From positions 31,194-95,193 of the forward strand of contig CAIJVD010000027.1 of NCBI GenBank assembly GCA_903824045.1: a stretch of 64,000 bases of DNA, in the 5' to 3' direction. The notes under the pieces are model-generated. The model made no database searches. It was not told the origin of the DNA and saw only the letters and a program-made list of their open reading frames with translations. Position numbers and translations under genes: made by a program. Below are positions 28,696 through 36,893 of this stretch, in pieces (the first letter of the stretch is position 1; each line of letters starts with the position of its first letter). The stretch comes from an uncultured Chlorobiaceae bacterium. GTDB lineage: Bacteria > Bacteroidota > Chlorobiia > Chlorobiales > Chlorobiaceae.

Positions 28696-29565
28696 ATGCT
28701 TGTCAAAGAGATTCTCAGCACCGCATCCCGACCGGTATTCAGTTTCGAGTTTTTCCCGCCGAAAAAAGATGAAGAGTGGGAGCTGCTTTTTAAAACCATT
28801 GCGGCCCTCTCGCCGCTCGACCCCTCCTATGTCAGCGTCACCTATGGAGCCGGTGGCTCGACGCGCTCGAGAACGCATGACCTTGTCACAAGAATTCAGA
28901 GCGAGACCGGCCTGACGGTTGTATCGCACCTCACCTGCATCTGTTCCGACATGGAGGAGACCGGCTCGATCCTGCAACACTACATGGAGCACGGCATCAA
29001 CAATGTCCTTGCGCTCAGGGGCGACAAGCCCGCAGGAACGGCGACACTCGCCGAGGCCATCAAGGATTTCCCTCATGCCATCGACCTTGTACGGTTTATC
29101 AAAACCAACTACCCTGCTATCGGCGTCGGCGTGGCCGGATTTCCCGAAGGTCACCCGGAAACTCCCAACAGGCTGCAGGAGATAGAGTATCTTAAAGAAA
29201 AAGTGGACGCAGGTGCCGACTATATTGTCACACAGCTATTTTTCGACAACAGGGACTTCTTCGACTTTGCTGAACGGTGCGCGATAGCAGGCATCAACGT
29301 GCCCATTATCCCGGGCATCATGCCTATCACGACACGAAAGGGGATGATCAGGATGTCAGAGCTTGCTCTCGGAGCCAGAATCCCCGCTCCCCTGCTGAAA
29401 AAGGCACTCTCTGCCTCAACCGACAGCGAAGTAGCAGCAATCGGCATAGAGTGGGCCACCTCACAGGTTCAGGAGCTGATCGACCATAAGATCAAAGGGG
29501 TTCACTTCTACACCCTGAACATGGCCGATGCAACCCTGAAGATCTTCAGAAACCTCCACCAGTAG
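28696..29565 (+). CDS. metF: 5,10-methylenetetrahydrofolate reductase
   Basis: Flavoenzyme reducing methylene-THF to methyl-THF for methionine synthesis. Motifs are VFSFEFFPPKKDEE with the catalytic Glu near residue 20, VSVTYGAGGSTR, HLTCICSDMEE, NVLALRGDKP, VAGFPEGHPE, and DYIVTQLFFDN with IPIIPGIMPI. ATG 28696 is chosen over TTG 28687 and gives 289 residues, the usual size. It appears monocistronic and is convergent with lysA. Confidence 0.97.
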   Translation: MLVKEILSTASRPVFSFEFFPPKKDEEWELLFKTIAALSPLDPSYVSVTYGAGGSTRSRTHDLVTRIQSETGLTVVSHLTCICSDMEETGSILQHYMEHGINNVLALRGDKPAGTATLAEAIKDFPHAIDLVRFIKTNYPAIGVGVAGFPEGHPETPNRLQEIEYLKEKVDAGADYIVTQLFFDNRDFFDFAERCAIAGINVPIIPGIMPITTRKGMIRMSELALGARIPAPLLKKALSASTDSEVAAIGIEWATSQVQELIDHKIKGVHFYTLNMADATLKIFRNLHQ

Positions 29566-29598
29566 AGGGCTGCCCGTCACAGGCAGCCGGACACGCCC

Positions 29599-30855
29599 CT
29601 AAGAGAGCAGTTCGTTCTGGACGAGCTGCTCATAAGTCTCACGCTTACGGATAAGGCGCACGTCACTCCCGTCAACCATAACCTCTGCGGGCCTTAGTCT
29701 GCCGTTGTAGTTGCTCCCCATTACTGCCGCATAGGCACCGGCCGACATCACCGCAAGCAGCTCACCCTCTTCGGCCGCTTCAATCTCCCGGTGACGGGCA
29801 AAAAAGTCGCTGGATTCGCAAACCGGACCAACAACATCAGCCACAATCGTTCTTTCATGGGGGGTTACCGAAAGGATCTCATGGTGAGCCTGGTAGAGCG
29901 CAGGACGGATAAGCTCTGTCATGCCTGCATCGACAACAAAAAACTCCTTGCCGGTATGGTTGCGTTTCCTGTAGAGTACTCTCGTCACAAGCGCAGAGGC
30001 GTTGGCAACAAGGTAGCGGCCCGGCTCAAAAATGACCTTCACGCCAGCCGGCTTGAGCATGACAATGAGCTTGCGGGCAAACTGCTCAATCGGCGTTGCC
30101 TCCTTGAGAGGATCATAGGTCACAGGGAAGCCTCCGCCTATATCGAGGAATTCAATGGCAAACCCGAGTGATTTGGCCGACTCAAAGATATCGAGCAGCT
30201 TGGTGACTGCGGCAACGTAGTATTCAGGATCGAAAATCTGGGAGCCGATATGCATGTCGAGCCCGACAAGGGAGACATGCTTGAGCTGCCGGATAAGGGT
30301 AAAGAGCTCGGGAAGCTCACCCTCATCGATGCCGAACTTCTCCTTGCTGTCTCCGGTTGTTATGTATGGATGGGTCTCAGCGGTCACGTTAGGGTTTATG
30401 CGTATTGCGACCGAGGCGGTTTTGCCCTGGAGGGCGGCGATGCGGTCGATTGAGCGGAGCTCCGGGATTGACTCCACCTTGAGCATCAGCACTCCGCTCT
30501 GAAGGGCATACTCTATCTCTTGGGGCTTCTTGCCCACTCCGGCAAAAATAATCTTCTCCGGTGCCACCCCGGCCTGCAGGGCACGGTAGAGCTCTCCTCC
30601 GGAGTTGACATCACATCCGGCACCAAGCTCCGCAAAGGTTCGGATGACGGAAAGATTGAAATTCGCCTTGACCGAATAGCAGGTAAAATGCGGCAGGTCA
30701 GCAAAAGCCTGCTCAAAGCTTCTGTAGCTTTGAACAAGAGTTTTTTTGGATGTCACGAACAGAGGGGTGCCGTAAGTGGCAGCAAGGCCATCGAGGGAGA
30801 GCTGATCGCAACTGAGCGCCCCGTCGGTATAGTGAAATTGGTTGCTTTCGAACAC
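29599..30855 (-). CDS. lysA: Diaminopimelate decarboxylase
   Basis: PLP enzyme of the alanine racemase fold-III family converting meso-diaminopimelate to lysine. The PLP lysine lies in CYSVKANFN near residue 55. Other family motifs are GAGCDVNSGGELYRAL, IGSQIFDPEYY, DIGGGFPVTY, the glycine-rich EPGRYLVAN, and VVGPVCESSDFFA with the active-site Cys. The GTG at 30855 gives 418 residues, matching the family. The frame also runs upstream to an ATG at 30945 that would add a non-conserved tail. Its 3' end faces metF. Confidence 0.94.
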   Translation of the reverse strand: MFESNQFHYTDGALSCDQLSLDGLAATYGTPLFVTSKKTLVQSYRSFEQAFADLPHFTCYSVKANFNLSVIRTFAELGAGCDVNSGGELYRALQAGVAPEKIIFAGVGKKPQEIEYALQSGVLMLKVESIPELRSIDRIAALQGKTASVAIRINPNVTAETHPYITTGDSKEKFGIDEGELPELFTLIRQLKHVSLVGLDMHIGSQIFDPEYYVAAVTKLLDIFESAKSLGFAIEFLDIGGGFPVTYDPLKEATPIEQFARKLIVMLKPAGVKVIFEPGRYLVANASALVTRVLYRKRNHTGKEFFVVDAGMTELIRPALYQAHHEILSVTPHERTIVADVVGPVCESSDFFARHREIEAAEEGELLAVMSAGAYAAVMGSNYNGRLRPAEVMVDGSDVRLIRKRETYEQLVQNELLS

Positions 30856-31036
30856 GAGGGAATTACCTGTTAATTGGGTTTGAAAAGCGCTGAGTTGCCT
30901 GATTGTCTGCTGAATAATGAGTTGAAAAATAGTGTTTCTTCGCATATCTCAGAAAGAAAAAACCCTGAACTTGCAAAATCGTCCTGACGGGCTTATATTC
31001 ACAACTCTTTACAACTCATACCTGATTGATTTTATC

Positions 31037-31219
31037 ATGGCAAAAGGCAAAGAAAACAGAATAGTCATCACGCTCGAATGTACCGAAGCGAAGAAAGAAG
31101 GAAAGACCGTTTCCCGATATACGACGACAAAAAACAAGAAAAATACCACTGAGCGTCTTATCTTGAAAAAGTACAATCCAAACCTGCAGCGTCACACACT
31201 GCACAAGGAGATCAAGTAA
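31037..31219 (+). CDS. rpmG: 50S ribosomal protein L33
   Basis: Ribosomal protein L33, 60 residues. [54 protein letters not shown] is the usual L33 pattern, in the Cys-free form where zinc ligands are replaced. The ATG at 31037 is the natural start; upstream in-frame codons belong to the leader. It lies 71 bases before a tRNA-Leu and is probably transcribed with it. Confidence 0.96.
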   Translation: MAKGKENRIVITLECTEAKKEGKTVSRYTTTKNKKNTTERLILKKYNPNLQRHTLHKEIK

Positions 31220-31290
31220 GTAACTATCTTCATCTCTCTTGAGCTTTGGACTGAGAAGAACGTTGCTTTTTTTTCCACGCATAACGCAAT

Positions 31291-31372
31291 GCCCGAATGG
31301 CGGAACTGGTAGACGCACTCGTTTCAGGGACGAGCGCCGCAAGGTGTAGGAGTTCGAATCTCCTTTCGGGCA
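31291..31372 (+). tRNA. tRNA-Leu (anticodon CAG)
   Basis: An 82-base cloverleaf with a 7-bp acceptor stem (GCCCGAA/TTCGGGC), a Leu-type D arm (GGCGGAACTGGTAGACGC), and anticodon stem CTCGT/ACGAG with loop TTCAGGG giving CAG. A type II long variable arm (GCC-GCAA-GGT) and a T arm with GTTCGAATC follow. The discriminator base is A. The 3' CCA is not encoded (CAA follows), so a CCA-adding enzyme is needed. Confidence 0.97.
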
Positions 31373-31471
31373 CAAACATTCTTCCGACGCGATATGCAAC
31401 AGAATTCACTCGTCACTGCAGCAACAGCCTGCTTGTCGCAGAAAGCCTTATCACCATACCAGACAGAGTAC

Positions 31472-31500
31472 GCACCTTTTCTCGGGAAGGTGCTTTTTTT
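31472..31500 (+). terminator. Intrinsic terminator after tRNA-Leu
   Basis: A 7-bp stem (31472-31478 with 31487-31493) is followed by eight or more T. It lies 100 bases downstream of the tRNA and ends the rpmG-tRNA transcript. Confidence 0.88.
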
Positions 31501-31530
31501 ATGCTTTAATAATCCAAAACATCAGCAGTA

Positions 31531-32331
31531 GTGGATCATACCAAAATCAACCTCCTTGTCAGGCTCCAGCACCTTGACAACCAGATAGAGAGCATCGTCA
31601 GCCTGCAGAAGGGGCTCCCTGAGGAAATCAATGCTCTTGATGAGGACCTTGCATTTACGACCCGCCAGATTGAGTCAAGAAAAAAGGTTGCTGATGACCA
31701 CCTGAAACTCCGTCAGCGCCTGCAGGAAACGGTTAACGAGTGCAAGGACAAAATCGCAGGATTCAAGGAGAAGCAGACTCTCGCCAGGAACAACAAGGAG
31801 TATGATGCTCTTTCCAAGCAGATAGAGTATGAGGAGAAGGAGATCGCCCAGGCAGAGATCCAGCTTCAGGATATTGCCCATGGCGAACAGCGCTCCCAGG
31901 AGATACAGCAGAAAGGGCGCCAGCTCATAGCTGAAAACCGTTATGACGAGATCACCGAAGAGATGATGCCCGACGACCTTCTCGGTCAGCAGCTTGAAGA
32001 CCTCAAGACTCAGGTTGAACAGAAGAGAGAGGAGCTGAACAGCATCGTCATTGAAACCGCAGCCGATGTTGATCATCTGAAAGGAAAAATAGAAGATCAG
32101 CGCAAGCTTATCGAAGAGGAGGCAAAGCGCCTGCTCGACAAGTATGACCATCTCCGGAGCGGCACGCTTCAGAATGCCGTCGTCAAGCTCAGCAGAAATG
32201 CCTGCTCAGGATGCAATACAAGGGTACCAACCAACCGCCACACCATGATCGTTCAGGGAGGATTCTACCTTTGCGAGTCATGCGGCCGGATCGTAGTCCA
32301 CGAAAGGCTGTTTGACGAAGCCGAAAGCTGA
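31531..32331 (+). CDS. C4-type zinc ribbon coiled-coil protein (CdsZ / DUF164 family)
   Basis: A 266-residue cytoplasmic protein. About 200 residues of heptad-rich coiled coil (LEDLKTQVEQKREELNSIV and similar) are followed by a C-terminal zinc ribbon with CSGCNTRVP and CESCGRIV, supplying the four Cys ligands. The architecture is that of the DUF164/CdsZ family, found widely in bacteria and proposed as a chaperone-like or nucleic-acid-associated protein. The GTG at 31531 is the first plausible start after the tRNA terminator. rnpB follows 45 bases after its stop. Confidence 0.88.
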   Translation: MDHTKINLLVRLQHLDNQIESIVSLQKGLPEEINALDEDLAFTTRQIESRKKVADDHLKLRQRLQETVNECKDKIAGFKEKQTLARNNKEYDALSKQIEYEEKEIAQAEIQLQDIAHGEQRSQEIQQKGRQLIAENRYDEITEEMMPDDLLGQQLEDLKTQVEQKREELNSIVIETAADVDHLKGKIEDQRKLIEEEAKRLLDKYDHLRSGTLQNAVVKLSRNACSGCNTRVPTNRHTMIVQGGFYLCESCGRIVVHERLFDEAES

Positions 32332-32376
32332 GTTCACTACCCGAACCAATTCGAAACAACACCGTTCTTTTTTATT

Positions 32377-32962
32377 GCTGGAATCGCAAGTGTGCAGTCG
32401 CTGTGCCGCCAGAGGGCAGCACAGAGGAAAGTCCGAACTTCACAGGGCAGGGTGCCGGTCGAGATGAACGGAGAGTGCAGTGCAAACTGCTTCCCTCCCG
32501 GAGTCAAGCCCGGGGATTGCGGCGCAAGCCGACTTTCACAGAGAGTGCAACAGAAAACAAACCGCCCCGGGAAACCGGAGTAAGGGTGAAATGGGGGTGT
32601 AAGAGACCACCAGACAGTGCAGCAATGCAGTGTGCTTGGCAAACCTCCCCGAAGCAAGGCTAAATAGGAAAACTTTCCCCGCAAGGGGAGAAGGGCGGCC
32701 CGCTCAATTCTGAAAGGCCACCGCTAATAATTGTCGTTAGCGGGCCGAGTGTTAGGCGGACGGAGCGCAGAAACCGGCATGTCCCGACATGTCTGGACAT
32801 GAGGATTTCGAGCACCGACCAACAACGCAATCGGGTCGCGGAACAAATTAGTAGCGGTGGCCTGAGGAGAGTTTTCGGGTAAGCCGCATTAGATAAATGG
32901 CTGCAAATCTACCCGGATTTCCGGGCAGAGAACAGAATTCGGCTTACAGCTTCGGTTCCGGC
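32377..32962 (+). ncRNA. rnpB: RNase P RNA (type A) with an unusual internal insert
   Basis: Catalytic RNA of RNase P, which trims tRNA 5' leaders. The universally conserved blocks are present in order: GAGGAAAGTCCGAACTTCACAGGGCAGG (5' P4 strand) near 32432, GCAACAGAAAACAAACCGCC near 32547, GTAAGGGTGAAATGGGGGTGTAAGAGACC, GAAGCAAGGCTAAATAGG near 32651, AGATAAATGGCTG, and AGAACAGAATTCGGCTTAC (3' P4 strand). A 10-bp P1 helix pairs 32377-32386 with 32953-32962, followed by a T run that should end the transcript. P15 (GAAAACT/AGTTTTC) is visible, but its loop holds about 165 extra bases. No obvious GGU motif is seen in L15, fitting tRNA genes without encoded CCA. Confidence 0.95.
32697..32866. repeat. 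Structured insert within RNase P RNA loop L15, with long inverted repeats
   Basis: Between the two P15 strands lies a block absent from ordinary type A RNase P RNA. It is bounded by a 12-bp perfect inverted repeat (AGGCCACCGCTA at 32715-32726, TAGCGGTGGCCT at 32852-32863), with CTCA/TGAG just outside. A second, mutually exclusive 8-bp pairing joins 32697-32704 with 32739-32746 and encloses a CGCTAA/TTAGCG hairpin. The interior repeats CATGTC and GACATG around 32778-32801. There is no reading frame of note. It could be a natural helix extension or a small mobile element. No clear target duplication is seen. Confidence 0.7.
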
Positions 32963-32972
32963 TTTTTTTATT

Positions 32973-34930
32973 TCATCTGCCGTTTTGTTCAAGCAGCTCC
33001 TGCAGCTTGGCGTACAGGGCCTCGATAGAGAATGGCTTCTGTATGAAGGCCTCCCCCTCTTCCACGCCATGCTGGATCAGCACGTTATGGGTGTATCCGG
33101 ACATGAAAAGCACCTTTATGCCTGCACACCGAGCCTTCATGAGCTCATAAAGCTCCCTGCCATTCATCCCGCGCATGACGACATCGGTCAGCAGAATATC
33201 CGGGCACAGCTGTTGCTCCTCGGTCATCTTCACCGCCTCCTCCCCTCCCGACGCTTCGATAACATCATACCCTTCAAGAATAAGAGTCTCAACGACGAAT
33301 TCTCGAACCATTTCGTTATCCTCAACCACAATGACGGATCCGGTTTGCTTTTGATGAACCGAGGCAGAAGGCTTCTCCGTCAGGGCTTCGAGCGGGGAGC
33401 TCTCGAGAGGAATAAGAATGGTGAAAAGAGCTCCCCGGCCCTTTTCACTTGATACAGTGACAATCCCGTCGTGCTGACGGACAATGCCATACACGATAGC
33501 CAGCCCGAGACCGGTCCCAAGCCCCTCAGCCTTTGTCGTAAAAAAAGGCTCGAATACATGGGCAATCGTCTGGGCGTCAATGCCTGATCCAGTATCAGCA
33601 ATTCTCAGTTCAGCATAGGTTCCTTCACGCACTCCATCAAAACCGGGATAGTCATTCGCCTCGACTTCTGCCGTCGATGTTGCAATGTCAATAGTGCCAC
33701 CCTCAGGCATTGAGTCCTGCGCATTGACCGAAAGATTCATGAGGATCTGTTCGATAAGACCTACATCTCCTCTGAAGTTCAGCGTCCCGGAAGAGAGGCT
33801 GTAGTGAATATCGATATTCTCCCTGATCGTTCTTCTGAGCAGCTGCTGGAAATCGCGAATAACCGCATTCAGATCGATGATGGTAACCGCACCGGACTTT
33901 TTTCGGCTGAATGCGAGGAGCTGATGGACGAGATCTCTTGAACGAAGCCCTGCACTGTGGATTCCCTGCACCGAAGCAAGACGCTTGTCGTCCCTGAAAA
34001 ACTGCTCCAGCAACATTTCAGAATATCCGATAATCGGTGTAAGCATGTTGTTAAGGTCATGGGCGACACCACCGGCAAGGCGGCCGATCGACTCCATTTT
34101 CTGTGCCTGAAAAAGCTGCCGTTCAAGTTTCTCATGCTCCAATTCCGCCTTCTTCCTCAGAGAGATGTCACGCATGAAAACAAGAGCACCATGTTCTCCT
34201 TTGAAGAGAAATGGCACTGCCGAGACTTCACCAAAGATCGAAGAGCCGTCGAGACGAAGGTAGTTGGTCTGCTGAAGTGGAACGGGACGTCGCTCCTCAT
34301 TAAGGATCCGGATTCTTTCGGCAACACTGTCGCAAAATTCGGGATGAACACGATCCATGACCTGATCGCCGAGCAGTTCGGCCTCACTTGACGCCCCAAA
34401 GAAAGCTGCTGCTGCGGGATTCAAATAGGCAAAGAGCCCTTTTGTCTGGATGAAGATAGCCTCGGGAGCTGACTCCACAACCGAACGGAAGCGAAGCTCG
34501 CTCTCGCGCAGGGCCACTTCCGATGCATGCCGGTCAGTGATATCCTGTGCAGTGGCTATCTGATAAACAAGGCTGCCGGAAGAGTCCTGCACATTGACGA
34601 CGTCCATCTGAACAGGAACATGCGAGCCGTCTTTTCTGTTTTTGAACGCTTCAAAGCGGAAGCTCTTCTCCCCCTCCGCGCCCTTGAGAATGCCGGAGAC
34701 ATACTCCCGCTGAGGCTCGGCATAAAGCTCGAGAAACAAGCGGCCCTCAAGCTCTGCGACTGTTGAGCCATGCAGGAGGGCAAAGGCCGGGTTACAGAAG
34801 ATGATTCTTCCGGTAACGGGATTGCCTATTGCAATACCATGAGCACAAAAGGTAAAGGCGTCTGCCATTATTTTCCGCTGCTCTTCACCCCGAATCCTCT
34901 CGGTAATATCACGGGCAACAGCGTACAAAA
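32973..34930 (-). pseudogene. Hybrid histidine kinase, C-terminal part (gene split by IS element)
   Basis: Main body of a PAS-domain hybrid sensor kinase cut off from its N-terminus by the IS3 element at 34931. In order it holds the end of PAS 1 (YAVARDITERIRGEEQ), PAS 2 (about 110 residues, ending IATAQDITDRHASE), and PAS 3 (ending LVFMRDISLRKKAELEHE). HisKA follows with GGVAHDLNNMLTPIIGYSE, then the HATPase with NLSVNAQDSMPEGG, DTGSGID and GLGTGLGLAIVYGI, and a receiver domain (SVIVVEDNEMVREF, DILLTDVVMRGMNG, FIQKPFS). All catalytic motifs are intact. It could be expressed only from a start inside the IS or near its edge, such as TTG at 34928. It is convergent with rnpB. Confidence 0.9.
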
Positions 34931-34998
34931 TGGAGGTGCTACATTATTATGGACACTCAAAGAAGCCATATATTCCTCAAAAACAGGAGATATGAATT

Positions 34999-35295
34999 AT
35001 GGCACCGCAAACACCCCGTCGGCAGTACGACAAGCAGTTTAAAATGGATGCCGTCGAGCTGACCCTCAAGGGCGACAGGACCGCGAAGGAAGTCGCCGAT
35101 GATCTCGGGATCAATCCATACGTTCTTTACCGGTGGCGGAGCAAGTACCTGACCGAGAAGGACGGCGCTTTTCCCGGGACAGGTAACCCGAAGGATTCTG
35201 AGACTGAAAAGCTCCGTAAGCTTGAGCGGGAATTGAAGATAGTAACGGAAGAACGAGAGATATTAAAAAAAGCGCTCGCCGTGTTCTCAAGGTAA
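34999..35295 (+). CDS. IS3-family transposase OrfA (helix-turn-helix)
   Basis: A 98-residue DNA-binding subunit of the IS3 transposase. [42 protein letters not shown] is the usual helix-turn-helix. A leucine-zipper-like stretch [22 protein letters not shown] at the end mediates multimer formation. The frame ends at the TAA near 35293, just past the slippery A run used to make the OrfAB fusion. Confidence 0.95.
   Translation: MAPQTPRRQYDKQFKMDAVELTLKGDRTAKEVADDLGINPYVLYRWRSKYLTEKDGAFPGTGNPKDSETEKLRKLERELKIVTEEREILKKALAVFSR
35265..35271 (+). promoter_or_regulatory. Programmed -1 frameshift site (A7) of the IS3 transposase
   Basis: A run of seven A near the end of orfA. Reading AAA AAA in the orfA frame and slipping back one base continues AGC GCT CGC into the orfB frame, which is open from here. 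This matches the known IS3 mechanism for making the OrfAB transposase. Confidence 0.8.
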
Positions 35296-35300
35296 AATCA

Positions 35301-36182
35301 TTGATTTATAGCTTTATCAATGAACACAAGAATGTCTTTGCTGTCAGGACGATGTGCCGGGTTCTTGACGTCACTTTCAGCGGATATTATGCCTGGACAC
35401 GGCGACCTAAAAGCTCCAGAACCGAAGAGAACGCGAGAATCATGACCGCTATCAAGGATATCCATAAAGAGAGCCACGAGACCTATGGGAGCCCCAGGAT
35501 AGCGCTGGATTTGGGGAAGCGAGGCATCAAATGCAGCCGGCCCCGGGTAGCCCGACTGATGCGGGAAATGGGCATCCGGGCAAGGTGCGCCCGAAAGTTC
35601 AAGGTGACGACGGACTCGAACCATAAGGAGCCCATAGCACCGAATTTCCTGGATCAGGACTTCTACCCGGATATGCCGTTTGAAGTCTGGACGAGCGATC
35701 TGACCTACTTGTGGACCGATAGCGGCTGGCAGTATCTCACAGTGGTCATGGAGCTCTTCAATCGGGAGATCATTGGGTATTCACTCAGCAGAAGCATGTC
35801 GACCGAAACCACCGTCATTCCTGCATTTGAGATGGCTGTACTGCATCGGCAGCCACCGGAAGGAGTCCTCTTCCATTCTGATCGTGGCGTGCAGTATGCC
35901 AGCAAATCATTCAGAAAAAAACTCTCCGAGTACCGGATGATTCAAAGCATGAGCGGCAAGGGAAACTGTTACGATAATGCGGCAACAGAGTCGTTCTTCA
36001 AGACCCTGAAATCCGAATGGATTTACGGCAGAAGGATCCGTAGCAAGGAAGAGCTACAGAAGCTCCTGTTTGAGTATATCCATGTCTTTTATAACCGGAA
36101 ACGGATGCATTCGACCTTGGGATATCTCTCTCCAGCAGAATACTTACGCAATTATTACCAATCGAGGTCTTTGGCTTCTTAA
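35301..36182 (+). CDS. IS3-family transposase OrfB (DDE integrase domain)
   Basis: A 293-residue catalytic part of the transposase. An N-terminal HTH_21-like region ([42 protein letters not shown]) precedes the rve integrase core. The DDE triad is intact: the Asp of WTSDLTYLW, the Asp of [11 protein letters not shown], and the Glu of [15 protein letters not shown]. It is open from the A7 slip site, so it is expressed as an OrfAB fusion; the TTG at 35301 need not be a true start. Confidence 0.95.
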   Translation: MIYSFINEHKNVFAVRTMCRVLDVTFSGYYAWTRRPKSSRTEENARIMTAIKDIHKESHETYGSPRIALDLGKRGIKCSRPRVARLMREMGIRARCARKFKVTTDSNHKEPIAPNFLDQDFYPDMPFEVWTSDLTYLWTDSGWQYLTVVMELFNREIIGYSLSRSMSTETTVIPAFEMAVLHRQPPEGVLFHSDRGVQYASKSFRKKLSEYRMIQSMSGKGNCYDNAATESFFKTLKSEWIYGRRIRSKEELQKLLFEYIHVFYNRKRMHSTLGYLSPAEYLRNYYQSRSLAS

Positions 36183-36209
36183 AGTGTTCATTTTTCCCTT
36201 GCAACTCCA

Positions 36210-36564
36210 AAAGTCCATCTTCGGCTGGTGAGGCACTCCATTCGAGCCAGCGATACTGACCATCCTTTGCCCTGAAGCGATTGACGAAATTGAGGACATG
36301 ACGCCCCCCCTGCTGACGACCCACCTCCTGCATAGTGGAATTGAGATCATCAGGGTGGATGAGGTCAAAAATGGAGAGCGACAAGAGCTCTTCGGACGAG
36401 TAACCGAGAGCACCCTGCCATGCAGCATTAACTTTTATCCAGCCACCTTCGGGAGTGCCGATGGCCAGAAGATCAGGCACAAGCTCAAAAAAACGGTCGA
36501 GTTTATCCTGAGCAAGGCGCAGCTCACGCCTCAAGCCATCAAGCTCTCTGTCTCTTGCATCCAT
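36210..36564 (-). pseudogene. Hybrid histidine kinase, N-terminal part (split by IS element)
   Basis: First 117 or so residues of the kinase whose remainder lies beyond the IS element. It has a short coiled coil (LRRELRLAQDKLDRFFELVPD) and most of the first PAS domain (LLAIGTPEGGWIKVNAAW to FRAKDGQYRWLEWSASPAEDGLL). The frame then runs into IS sequence. The ATG at 36564 has AGGAGG five bases upstream and is preferred to the ATG at 36582. Without the IS the whole protein would be 769 residues. A CPXCG gene lies 42 bases upstream on the same strand. Confidence 0.88.
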
Positions 36565-36606
36565 ACATGCCTCCTGTGTCATAATGAACGAGAAACCTTC
36601 AGGTCA

Positions 36607-36798
36607 TCAGCCGTCTTCAGGTCGTCCGACCACAGATGCAATACCGGAATCGGTAAGGGTAACCGTTATGGTAACGGGCTTGCAACAGACCGGACAGTCC
36701 TCCATAAACTCCAGATCACTGTCAACACAATCAATCTGCAACTCCATAATCTCACCGCAGTATGGACATGGCACCGAAACAGTCTCAATACTTTTCAT
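36607..36798 (-). CDS. CPXCG motif-containing cysteine-rich protein
   Basis: A small (63 residues) protein of the Cys_rich_CPXG family (PF14255). It has two knuckle pairs, CPYCGE near residue 11 and CPVCCKP near residue 35, and likely binds zinc. SVPCPYCGEIMELQIDCVDSDLEFMEDC is the diagnostic core. Its function is unknown. It lies directly upstream of the interrupted kinase on the same strand and may have shared its promoter. Confidence 0.9.
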   Translation of the reverse strand: MKSIETVSVPCPYCGEIMELQIDCVDSDLEFMEDCPVCCKPVTITVTLTDSGIASVVGRPEDG

Positions 36799-36893
36799 AG
36801 CCTCTGCGCTCCTCGCTTTTTTTTATGCTTTTCATATAAACAAACTGCCGGGTGAAGGAGTTCCTCTGCAATCCCCCCTTGGCGGCAACTGCA

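Larger units (their letters stand above)
34931..36209 (+). mobile_element. IS3-family insertion sequence, intact, 1279 bp
   Basis: The ends are imperfect inverted repeats of about 28 bases: the left begins TGGAGGTGCTACATTATTAT, and the right, read inwards, begins TGGAGTTGCAAGGGAAAAAT. Inside are the two overlapping transposase frames typical of IS3 (OrfA with a helix-turn-helix, OrfB with a DDE core) and a seven-A frameshift site. The length, gene order and 3-bp target duplication all fit the family. It interrupts a PAS-domain kinase gene. Its intact frames and clean ends suggest a recent insertion and possible activity. Confidence 0.95.
34928..36212. repeat. 3-bp target site duplication AAA flanking the IS3 element
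   Basis: AAA at 34928-34930 and AAA at 36210-36212 border the element. Removing the element and one AAA restores an unbroken kinase reading frame (GLL joined to YAVARDITER), which supports these exact boundaries. Confidence 0.85.

Noticed and set aside
32337..32684. Minus-strand open frame (115 residues) across rnpB
   Set aside because: The region is structured RNA with all RNase P landmarks; the frame is incidental.
32740..32757. Integron attC-like core word GTTAGGC within the rnpB insert
   Set aside because: Only one core-like word is present, the matching RYYYAAC partner and spacing are missing, and no integrase or cassette is nearby.
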